Positions 44,201 to 54,763 of a stretch of DNA of 64,000 nt are shown here, one piece after another. Both the position numbers and the translations under genes were made by a program. The DNA is taken from assembly GCA_900312665.1 (NCBI GenBank), contig ONZQ02000004.1, forward strand, positions 186,001 to 250,000, read 5' to 3'. Each line of letters opens with the position of its first letter. The first letter of the stretch is position 1. This DNA comes from Cephalotrichum gorgonifer. Its lineage: Eukaryota > Ascomycota > Sordariomycetes > Microascales > Microascaceae. The notes beneath the pieces were generated by a model. It made no database searches, had not been told where the DNA came from, and saw only the letters and a list, made by a program, of their open reading frames with translations.

Positions 44201-46785
44201 GGCGAGTTTGGGGAATCTGAACCATGGGCATACTTGTGCGACGTACTCATACAAGCCCTCCCGGCTCGTCCAATGATGGATATCAGTGAGCTGCTGGTGG
44301 GCGCCACCTCCTTTTGCCCTCGGGAATTGAGAAAAGCAAAGCCGTGGGTCGCAGGCCGCAGCTCAAGACTCCCAGTCCCAGGCTTGGACTTGTACTTGTA
44401 CTCGCCCCTAAAGTAACTTGTTAGGAATTTAGTTTCCAAGACCGACAGCCTCAAGGTCACCGTCACCGAAGTCAAGTCAAGAAAGTGATATGCATATTTT
44501 CCCCTTCTTCGTGCATAGGCCGGGGGGGGGGGGCTCCTTCCTCGCGCATGGGCGGGGGCGGACTCGATCCATGATGTGCTTCCAATTGCGTGTAATGCCG
44601 CCAGAAAGCGTGGCAGGAGGACCCAAGCCTAGATGGCAATCGCGACGGAAATTTTCTCAGCCGACTTTGTGCAAGAGGGTGACAACTCGTACTTGCTATA
44701 AAATATGTAGGTATTATAATACCCATATCGCCTGAGTAGCTGCAAGCGACACCTTATTCGTCCAGTTCAGGTGTGGATGCGATCAGTCAAGGGTCCCCTT
44801 GCCTGGGATGTGACGGCGTCGCGCAAGTACTTGTACACTACTACAAACCTATGCAGGTGCTCGAAGCTTTGGGCAGTACTACTTGTAATAGTTAACCGCA
44901 TACCCCCGGAAGCTGGCATCTTCTCGTATCGCCCAGCGACAAGCGATATCAGTACCCGCAGATAGATACTCGTAAGAGCGACCGACACCATTTGAGTGAG
45001 ACCGAGGAGCACCGATAGTATCAGGTAGAGATGGACCCCCCTGTATTACTCGTACCGACTACCATACGCAACCCGGTTGTCCCTACAAATATTACTTGTA
45101 TTATAAGCAACACTTACAGGGGCAGCCGCCGGCCCGACCCCGTCCGTCCCCGTATACCGACCAAAGAGTTGGAAAGGCATGGAATGTTGAGAGGTTGGTG
45201 GGGTTCCCGTTCCTTGCTCGACGAGTACGAGTACTCATACGTGCAAGTTCAGGCTTTGGTCTCTTCTTTACGATTGTGCCCTCGCCTTGTACTCCCCGCG
45301 TTACCGCTTCTCAATTCTCCACTCAGGACACGGTCGACCCGCAGACGCCATTTCATGTTGACAGGGAGCGAGACGCCATCCCCGCATCTCGAGATAGCAC
45401 CATGTATGCCATAACAGGGCCAACGAGTGTTCGGGCGCAAGTACGGCTACGCCGTAATCCGCGATGGGGTCCATGACTGTCGTCTCCGACTATCCCGGTG
45501 TAAAGCCTAGGTAGGGCCGCGCTTGGGCCGGTTCGAGGATGGCACGCCATGTGCAGCAAGACGGGAGAAGGAATAAGAACTATTAGAATGCAAGCCCATT
45601 CCATTCCTCTCGCATCCGGTTAGCATCAAAACTTGTGCGTGCTGCCTATGTACGTAGTACTAGTATTCCACACCCCTGACCAGACCCTGAAGGGATTAGA
45701 GGGGCTTCACCAACCCTAACCTGCAGTGTGCGCAGTGTACAAGTACGAGTACGAGCGACAATGTGCCAACTGCTCGTACGTGGTGGAGCTTGACAGGGTA
45801 CCAGCAGGAATGGATCCATGGAGGATTGCAACCCCCAAAATGCAAGGAACACAGAGCTTGGACCTCTGGGCAGCGTACTCATGCTCGTACCTGTACAAGT
45901 ACGAAGAAGACGACCCGGCCCAGATTCCCTGCTTGGCGCAGGACGCCGAGCGAGCGTGGTGCTTTCATCTCATTGCATCCCCTCTCTCCGCGCTTCTACT
46001 CTCTTCACCTCGGAGTCAACTTTTGCTTGCCCGCCCACAAAAAGCGACTCTTCCGTTCATTCCGTATGAGTACGCGTACTCCGTACATATCCTTCTTTAT
46101 ATTTGTCTCAGCTCTGCCTTTGTCGTCCACACGCTCTTTTCTCGCTGACCCTCATCCCACGTCCGTCCCACGTCCCGTGTGCCGCGCCTCCACCCACCCC
46201 TCCCTCTGAGTTTCGAGAGGGAGTGCAACCTCGAACAAGTCTCCTATTCGCCGAACCCGGAGTCAATCGAATTCAGGGAGAGCAGCTCCAAGCTTAATCC
46301 CTAATGCAAAATCGCCCCTTTTCTCATTGCGCCCCAAGAGGAGTTCCAACGTGCCATTAGACATCTCCACTCATCGCCGCAAGAGAGAGAGAGATAGGGG
46401 AGAGATCGCTTGCACGACTAGCAATCGTTTCTCCATCTTCCCTTGCGAGACTCCCCAAGCACCATTTCATGCTCCTCGACAGGGTACGCTGCGTAACGTG
46501 GTACGAATCCCATCAGCGAAGACGGCATTCTCATCGCAGCTGAAACGCCCCGCCCGCGATCATCTCTATTTGTTTACCGCGTCGCCAAACAATCGTTTAT
46601 CCGACGACCACGCCCTCTAGACGCGAAACCGTCAAAAAAAAAGCGGGCACACTCGCGGCCGAGGCACAACCCTTAACCGTAGACCGGGGACCTGGCGATG
46701 AGAGAAGGCACCGCGCGTGGCTCAACCTGACGGCCGACACTTGACATCCACCAGAGCAGCAGCAGCGTCATTCGCACGACAGACC
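41285..46785. other. Intergenic region right of the gap, rich in GTAC motifs
   Basis: 5.5 kb without a supportable gene; the longest frame (43718-44254, minus) has no family features. GTAC-centred motifs are dense: 43084, 43231, 43893-43907, 43935, 44390-44404, 44825-44838, 45220-45238, 45737-45757, 45885-45903 and 46065-46085. A G12 run lies at about 44521. The final 700 bases are the promoter and leader of the next gene. Confidence 0.5.
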
Positions 46786-49700
46786 ATGATGTCTGCTGCC
46801 CTCCAGTCTGGTGGTGTGTCCCTCGGACAAGGCCAAAGTCAGAGCCACGTTCACCAGTCCCGCAGGTATTCTTCGATGCTGTTGGGGTCGAGGACGAGCT
46901 CGTCGGCGACAGCGGCCGTCTCCACATTGCCGTCCTCCTCATCGCTCTCATCGTCAACTACGAGTACATCATCGTCATCATCGACTTGCCCGCACACGCA
47001 AAACCGGCAAGACCACAATTCGTCCAAATTGCCCACCTTCCGATTTGCGGACCTGTCTCTCCAGCACCGTGCCCAGAATGGGAACGGGTCGCCCCCCAAT
47101 CCGGCTGCAGTTGCTGTTGCTGTTGGTACGAGTACGAGTACGAGTACCACGCTGAGTTCACGGCAGGGTCCGGGCTCAAAAAGGCAGGGTCTATCGACAG
47201 CTAGTGTTGCTCCACCCACGTCGGACCCGCAGCAGAACCCCCTAATTAATCGGCAATCCATGCTCCACATGAAGCACAACCATGCCGAAACCCCCGCTGT
47301 GGGTGCTGGTACTGGTGCTGCTGTTGCTGCTGTTGGTGCTACTCCTCCGGCTTCTGGTCGGGCAAGGGCTTCGACCTTTATCCCCTCCGTCTCGGTCTCG
47401 ACTTGGACCTCCACTTCGACTAAGAATGGCGCATTGTCGTTGCCGCCGTCCTCGACCAAAACATCAACGGTAAAAAGCACACCTGCTACTAATTCTTGTA
47501 CCACCACCACTACTTCTACTTCTGCCAGGCGCCCTGCATCCTTACCAATATCCCCCTCCCGTTCACAGCACGTGTCCCGCACCGATAATAAACAAGTTAC
47601 CTCAGCCACATCCCCATCTGCACCCACACCATCCACGCCCATACCCGCACCTGCACCTGCTGCACCCGTGGCCGTGCCCTCTTCGGTGTCCGCACCCACT
47701 CCTACGTCCTCGGTCACAGTCTCAGACTCGCGCACCACCACCACCGCCGCCGCCCCCGTGACCACTTCGGATCCTGCACAATCATCAAACCCCTCAGCGT
47801 CAGCGGCAGCGACAGCGACAACAACAAAATCGCCCGCATTTTCCCGATCACTACAATCACGACGACCTCCTCTGTCCTTCAGCGGACAGCCATCACCGAG
47901 CCCCTCGACCGTCGGTACCCAACGCCGCCACACCTTCGAGAACCAGAGCAATCAGGCCTCGACCGATAAATCGACGAATGATTGGGCCTCGGGCCAGCGC
48001 GAACTACTCCTACCAAAATCGCTAAATTCAACTCCGACCGATGACAAGCGTTTTTCCGTTGCCCTCTCGCGTCGACCACCGCCTGTTTCGTACAAAGCAC
48101 CGCCGTCTCTCTCCACCGCTCCCTCACCGACAACTTCGTCCTCCGCCTCCCCGACAGTAACGACTCCCGTCCGTGTCCCTCCCATCAGAAGCTTCCGATC
48201 CTCGGGCTCCCGGCGTAGTCTTGGTGTCGAGCCCGTGTCGAGGCCAAGCCAGAACCCGGTTGATGGAAGCGGTGACGAAGCTGGCGACATGACTTCACGC
48301 GAGGACACTCTCCGGGCCCTCGAAGGCCGGCCATCCGATTATGTCGGACGAGCACCCCTCGAGTCCGCTGGGAACACCAGCAGCGACCACGATGATACGA
48401 CTGACATGTTTTTAAATATTGCTCGCGAAGAATCCATTCGGCCCAGCATCGAGGATGCGACCTCTACAGGAGACTATGGCGCTGTCGTAAGTTGAATCCG
48501 AATCGCTGGCGGCCTTTTTTGGGCCTCCTCCCTCCACCCGCACCCCCCCTTCTTTGCTCCTTATCACACCTCCCCGCCATTTGCTTTTCTCTCCAATGTT
48601 CTGCAGGACCGTGTGGTCCTGGTTTCTGCCCCGTGAGACTGTCGCAGAAGTACTCTCGAATTCGAGACATGAAAATGCAACCACTCCAACTACCTCTCTA
48701 CCCAACCATCCACAGGCTACAAACTTGTCTCAGCCACATTGGACCACACAACTTGAACCACGATGAATTCGAAAGCCCCCTCCGGGGTTTTTGCTTGTTT
48801 GGAACGGCAACGGTCGAGATGGAGAGTGCTAACTTGAAAACCAATATAGTCTCGAGTAATTCGATCCTCTCACAGGCGGCCACTGTCCGCCGCGGTACCG
48901 TCATATCAACCCTCGTCACCTCCTCGCATCGGTCGGCGTCTCTCAGACCAGCGGGACACATCAAGGTCTCATGATACCGAAGAGGACACCCCTGCAGACC
49001 AGATCCGAATCCCACCTTACCGCAGTTTCGCACGTGAAAAGGCGGCTTCGGCCCACCCGGCAGAGAGTATGACGCGAAGAGCTACTACGTCATTCCGCTC
49101 GGGTTCCACCACTCCCCGCTCCCTTAACTTCCAGGATGCGGGGGACTCGAGTGCGTACGGGAAGCGCCGAACCTCAATCTCCGACGCTGCTCCCAACCGA
49201 ACGACGCCCTACAAGCAGGCCAATCACCTGACTTACGGGCATTTCCGGTCACCAGTGTACCACTCTTCACCGCTTGCACCGAGGGCAGAGCCACATCAAG
49301 GGGCCGAGTATGGGCATGGACGAGAAGGGACAGAGTCAACAGCGTCGACGACAGGCCCGTCGACGGTATGGGACGAGCTAGACGATTTAAAATCACGTAT
49401 CAACCGGATTGAGTTCGCCGGGAAGCTTCCCGCGACATCGGGGGCAGCCATGTCGCGGGTGTCCGACGATCGACCGTACACGGCCAACACGACTGCTACT
49501 AACGTCTCGAGTTCGCCGAAGCGGAATACAGCATCTGTTGCACCTGGACAACATGCGGACGCCGGTAGCGTTGTAGCGGCAGGACAACATGAGTCACACC
49601 CCATCCTCCACGCCGCTCTCGCGAAATCCAAGGCTATACTAGGCCCGGAGTCTTACAGGGCTCTTGAATCCGCTGCCATGGATTCCCTAGCCCTGCTCTC

Positions 49701-50706
49701 CATGATGGGCACCGCCGGGAATCCAGGGCCGATATCTAGCGCAGCGAGCACTATCGGCACCCCGGGCGTTACGGACCGACAGCTCAGGCGGAAGGCAGAT
49801 AGCGTGTGTCGCAGCATCACGGAGCTCTGCCTGGCCCTCAACGACGAGTGCTCTCGCCCCACCACATCGCACAACCCGCTCACGTCACAGGCGGATAATC
49901 CGACAACGCCGACGCTGGTCAACAGCTTCAGCAACATCACAGCACAGCGACGGCCGGGCGCCATTGCTGAGCAGGACGCACCACGAGTCACGACTAGCCC
50001 GAGGGCAATGACACGGCTGGAGGAACGGAGGAGCAACTTGCTCAACAACAGCTCGTTAACAAGCCCCCGCCTTGCGGCGCCGTCGCTCGCAACACCGGCC
50101 CTGGCAGCGCAATCACTCGCCCCGCCCACGGACGCCATGCAAGGGAGGAGATCATCTCTGTTGATATCTCGCCGCCGCGCGGGTACCGAAGAGCCTGACG
50201 AAGGCCGAAGGTCATCCCTACTCCTGAGGACACGTCGCGCTGGCACGGAAGAGCCGGAAGAGAGCAGCAATAGCGGCAGGAAGCCGTCCCTCCTCCTTCG
50301 GCCGAGGCGAGGCACCATAGGGGAGGATGATGATGAGGCGCAGCTCCGCGCGCCCTCGCGATCGGGCGAGGTCAGGCCGACCTCGTCACGGGCGATATCA
50401 AGGGACTACTCAGCCCCCGGCGCAGACTTCTCATCCTTATCTTCTGCGCTCCCCCGTCGTCGTCTCGGTGCCTCAACCACCCTAACTAGCCGATTCGCTG
50501 TCCCACCGTCACCCGCGCCCGTTTCGGCGCGGCGGTACGTCGATGACAATAATGCCGCTGCAGAAAAGCCCGCGGAAGAGCGAAGTGAGCGGAGTGTCGG
50601 CTCTAGGCTGTTTTCGCTCGGGCAGGCGGCCCTAAGCCGGAGAGCGAACCGTGAGAGCACGATGGCGAACACGCCAGGAGCCTCACAAGTGGGCTCCTAC
50701 CGATAA
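46786..50706 (+). CDS. Large Ser/Thr-rich conserved fungal protein of unknown function
   Basis: Two exons, 46786-48486 and 48850-50706, give 1185 residues, joined in phase 0 (GDYGAV-SRVIRSSHRRPLS). I start at ATG 46786 (MMSAALQSGG), the first in-frame ATG. The N-terminus carries the short conserved motif KLPTFRFADLSLQ (about residue 85). Residues 100-540 are Ser/Thr/Pro/Ala low complexity. The second exon opens with SAAVPSYQPSSPPRIGRRLSDQ and has a likely coiled coil around STVWDELDDLKSRINRIEF. Near the C-terminus three diverged copies of a 20-residue unit occur (GRRSSLL..RRAGTEEP). I recall this combination (FRFADL, RPLSAAVPSYQP, WDELDDLKSRI) as a conserved Pezizomycotina family without known function. 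The intron is long (363 nt), and its 5' part could hold an alternative exon. Confidence 0.85.
48487..48849 (+). other. Unusually long intron (363 nt)
   Basis: GTAAGT donor at 48487; acceptor AATATAG at 48849 with a GTGCTAAC branch site 20-25 bases upstream. A second complete acceptor-like site (TTCTGCAG at about 48605) lies inside, so a cryptic internal exon or a nested intron is possible. Confidence 0.7.
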
Positions 50707-51809
50707 CGGCCACCCCCCATTCATTATTTTCATTTTGTCTTAACAATTCCTTCCCCATTTTTTTTTCTTTATTTTAATGATTATGCCGGCTCAGAATCAG
50801 AACATGAAGTTTGTATCACTAATGCGGGTGTTTTTTTTTTCACTTCTTTTCTTGCACTTGCTCTTGTTGTCCTCATTGCACACAAACATGTTTTCTTTTT
50901 ACTTCTTCCTTCATGGCGTTCTATTTACGGTTTCACGGCCCCTTGTACATGGGAGTTTCCTTTTTTTTTTTAACCTTCTTACTGAAAAGCATGGCCTGCT
51001 TTCTTTTTGAGGCGCGGTCGAGCTGGGGCGGGAGCGGAGTTCATGTTTGTCTCACCTCACTATATCCCTCCAGTCCACAAACTCAACTGGCACTGGCGAT
51101 ATATTGGGGAGGTCCGTCTGCGGGGGAATCATGTTTTGAGTCGACAAAGGACGGGGAGGCGTGGTGGACGAAGGAGGCGAAGCGATTGCGCCGCTCTGAT
51201 GGGAAATGTAGAAGTACGAAAGCTTAAGTCAGGTGGATGGAGATGGAAAGTCATATTTAATGTACGATGTTGATGTGTCAATTCTTTTGGCAGTAGTCGC
51301 TTGCCCCCTTTGCTTATGTAGTGAGTTTGTTAGACTGGAGTATAGGTATAATACCAGCCCTCTCGAGTTGGATTGGTTTATAAGATGGTATCCCGGACGC
51401 ATATCATGGTATAAGAGTTCCAAGTGTCACTTTTTCCCCCGTTTCGGCGTCCTATGTCATGTCGGCGAGGAAGTGAGCCTGTGGGCCGTGTAAGAAAGAG
51501 TGGATGGGGCCACTCTCGCTGAGCGAGCTCTGCGCCCCACTTTCGACGACAGTCAAAGTGCGGGACGGCGGAGCAGTCATTCGGCGTGGCCCGGACACTG
51601 ACCTCTCACCAATAAACCCCACCATCACGCATCTCACACATACTTCTTGGACACGCCCTCACTCCCAACCACCATCCCCATCGCAAAACATCCACCCTCA
51701 ATACTCTCACGTTATCACAGAGCCCAGACTCCAAACGCACCAGAATCTCTCAGCCAAACACAACAAGAAAATATATAAAAAAAAATCAATAATTAGGACC
51801 CACCCCGAG
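50707..51809. other. Intergenic region
   Basis: 3' region of the large Ser/Thr-rich gene (T-rich, several T8-T12 runs at 50759-51010), then the leader of the Tpt1 gene (A/C-rich, 51600-51809). No coding content. Confidence 0.55.
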
Positions 51810-52928
51810 ATGGCGGACACAGGTCTGGAAGACCGGGCGCACGCCCAGGCGGACCGCGGCAGGAAGGGCAGGGGAGGCAGAGGCGGTAGAGGAGGCGGGG
51901 GCGGGGGCGCGATGGGGAGGGAGGTTCTGGTATCGAAGGCCCTGTCGCGGCTCCTAAGACACCAGGCGGAGAATGCGGGGCTGAAGCTCGACGAGGGCGG
52001 TTACACAGAGCTAGACAAGGTGGTAGGTTCCCTCCTCAAAGCGCTACTCTCTATCCTCCCATAGCACACTTTCCATCCCTCCTGAATGGTTGGGGGGGAA
52101 GTGGTGGTTGGGCATGAGAATGGATACAGACCAACCTCTACCACACCCGTACTCCACACTACTCTATATATATATTGGTAAGACTTTCTTGCTCACATAT
52201 ACGTCCAGATGGCCTGGCAACCCATCCGCAGCCTAAACGTCACCTTCGCCGACATCCAGACGGCCGTGAGCGACAACGCGAAGCAGCGCTTCTCCATGAA
52301 GCCCAACCCGGCCACGAACCCCTCCCTGTCCGAGTCCTCCACGGACCCCTCGCACTACCTCATCCGCGCCAACCAGGGCCACTCCATCGCCGTGGCGAAC
52401 GAGGGCCTCCTGACGCCCGTCACCCTCGAGGCGGCCAACGTGCCCGCCGAGGTCGTCCACGGCACCTACTTCTGCTTCTGGGACGCCATCGTCGCGAGCG
52501 GCGGGTTGAAGGTCATGGGCCGGAACCACGTGCACTGCTCTACCGGCCTGCCGGGGGAGGTCGGCGGCGTAATCTCCGGAATGAGGCGCGACGCGGAGCT
52601 GCTGGTGTACATCGACGTGGAGAGGAGTCTCAAGGACGGTGCGCTGCAGTGGTGGCTCAGCGACAACGGTGTGGTACTGACGGAGGGGGACGCCGAGGGC
52701 CTGGTTCCGTTAAAGTACTTCCGGGAGGTGAGGGGAAGGACGGTAGACGTCGGGGTGCTGGTCAAGGATGGGGAGCTGGTGGGGGAGCTGCCGGAGGGCA
52801 TCAAGAAGGTTGTGCGCGAGGGAAGGGGGGTGCGGGGGGAAGGGGTAGAGGAGGCAGGGGCCGAGGTGGGAGGTAGGCAATATTGGTTCAGACGAGATAC
52901 AAAAAAAGAAATACTGCGTACGCATTAA
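51810..52928 (+). CDS. TPT1: tRNA 2'-phosphotransferase (Tpt1/KptA)
   Basis: Two exons, 51810-52022 and 52209-52928, give 310 residues. It removes the splice-junction 2'-phosphate from ligated tRNA using NAD+, the last step of fungal tRNA splicing. Family residues are present: SKALSRLLRHQ (first conserved Arg-His), IRANQGHSI, VVHGTYF, MGRNHVHCSTGLP and MRRDAELLVYIDVE. The N-terminus (about residues 14-34) is an RGG-like stretch, GRKGRGGRGGRGG, not found in the compact bacterial enzymes, and probably aids RNA binding. The C-terminus extends about 50 residues past the domain (EGIKKVVREGRG to KKEILRTH). The 186-nt intron has GTAGGT and CCAG ends; both sides are in phase 0. Confidence 0.93.
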
Positions 52929-53014
52929 TGAGGTGGTAGACTGCTAGCTAGTTCCGGTGTATGGCTGCTGGCACTCCTCGCCTGAACCTCCCATTATCCC
53001 TCCCCCCGGCGAAC

Positions 53015-54046
53015 CTAGCCCTGTTGCCTCCAAGCAAAAGCTGCCCAGCCGCCGCCGCCATACTCATACCTATCACGCAGCTCTTCGCCTGAAACATCTT
53101 CGGTCAGCTGCTCTTTCTCGGGGTCGTCGCGGACCAAGAACCGAGGGCAACGTTGTAGCAGAAACGGCTTAACTTTTGGGGAAATTGCCCAGGCGAATCT
53201 CGCCAGGTGTGCTTCGGGTACGGTGTGCGACGCGTAGTAGAGAGGCACGTTATGGTAGAGACTCCGCACTTGCCTGTCCTGGTCAGCGTCACCCAGAAAG
53301 TGCGTAACGTATGTGATAACCCCGTTAGGCCCGGTCTTGGGCACGATAGCGAACATTTTCGCGTCGTAAGAGCCATGGATGTCGGCACGTAGGGTCAGGA
53401 GGTTCCCTGTGTCATTTATGTCTTTGAGTCTCGGGGCAAGCTCCATGCGCTGAGTGTCAAACCAATCCCTCTCTTCTTTGGGAACGATGTGAGATCTCTT
53501 AAGGCTCATCTCGTAGTCAGAGAGGCAGCACTCGGGAGTGGTTGTCCTCGGCGTCATGACCGTGATCCAGTTCTTGGGGACTTGATCATGAGGAAATGTC
53601 CAATCTCCAAACGTTGGAACGATGGGATACTTGAGGTTGGCTAATGTTAAGTAAGAGCTAATAGGAGGCCTTTCCCAAAGTTAGACCAAGACATGGAGTG
53701 GAAGATTGGGGCTGTCTAACATACGGTCGGTCGGGTCGGCGAGGAAGTAGTATACATCATCAGCGAGGATCTCGGCTCCATCCTTGTGGACGGTGTTCTG
53801 GCCTTTTCGGTCGGTGTATAGACGACCCTGGAACGCGTTGTTTGAAACGATTTGACAAGCCAAGAGCGCAGTGGCGTGGTGAATGCCCATAGGACTGCCC
53901 GCCCCGTCATCGTCAACACGTGGAAGTGTGAGTAGCACGTTTCGACGAGGGGGGTAGGCCGGATGACGGAACTGTATCGGCAAACCGCTGGGTGGCACAG
54001 TTGGGGGAACTAGAGGGCGTGGTCGAAATGCTGGCATCGCGGCCAT
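53015..54046 (-). CDS. Fungal HNH-nuclease-domain protein
   Basis: Two exons, 54046-53725 and 53640-53015, give 315 residues. The intron (GTATGT...TTAACATTAG) restores DPTDPNLKYPIVPTFGDW. The central part has the fungal HNH_2-type pattern: CCLSDYEMSLKRSHIVPKEERDWF (Cys then SHIVP, the first metal/catalytic His), NDTGNLLTLRADIHGSYD (Asn and the second His) and MFAIVPK. The C-terminal 120 residues contain helices with several Trp/Tyr and no second domain I can name. This family is common and variable in filamentous ascomycetes; whether the members cleave DNA in vivo is not known. I chose MAAMPAF at 54046; the frame is open to 54196 but that extension looks like leader. Confidence 0.87.
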
Positions 54047-54763
54047 GGTGTCAGGAGAATCAAGTCGTATAAGGAGTGCAGTGCAGTAGTTAGAAACGGG
54101 GAGTTCAATCATAATGCCGACGTTTGAAGGAAATAGAGTTGGAAGATGGTGGGTATAGGGCTCGGTGGCTTCGCTGAATGCAGAGGTAGAGTTCAAATCG
54201 AGGAATCCATGAATGTAAGAGCACAGCTGAAGTACAGTGATACCAAAACAGCAACTATGCCATCACCGTTGGGAAAGAGCATCCTACTACCATCGGGAAG
54301 GAGCAGCCCCACAGCGACATTTCAATATGAACAACCCTCGGTTCTGCAATGTCTCCCCTTTATCATGTAACAGTCGTTAGCCTAATCTGTATCAAAGAAG
54401 CATTCCGCTCTCGCGATTTGGAAATAGACTGAGAAATAGTATAGCTCTTACCCTTCCTTACCCTTGGTGGCAGTAATTGACTCGATGACTTAACGCAAAG
54501 CTATTAGGGCAGTTTGTCGTCAAAAGGATGCCTATTATTCAAATTATGGATTCATCATCGAGGCAGACAGGGAGAAGTTACCAATACAGGTCGTCACCAT
54601 CATCATCATCATCAAAGGCGCCAACATATACCGTAGAAACCGTACCAAAAAAAACTTATCCAACGCAAAACAAGTCAGGATCCCCACGCTAGTTTCCTTA
54701 AAGCGAATACAACCATGCCCCCGGGTAGCACCCCGGGTAGCACCCCAGTGCCCCCAGCGGCCG
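54047..54763. other. Intergenic region
   Basis: Promoter side of the HNH gene and 3' side of the dsRBD gene. Contains a CAT/ATC trinucleotide run at 54594-54616 and two copies of a 13-bp unit (CCGGGTAGCACCC) at 54720-54746. No gene. Confidence 0.5.

Noticed and set aside
43718..44254. A 178-codon frame on the minus strand
   Set aside because: Longest frame in the 41-46 kb region but with random-looking composition and GTAC-repeat-derived Tyr/Val/Gln content.
46851..47951. A 366-codon frame on the minus strand
   Set aside because: It is antisense to the Ser/Thr-rich exon; its Val/Asp/Glu/Ala-rich content mirrors that sequence and has no family features.
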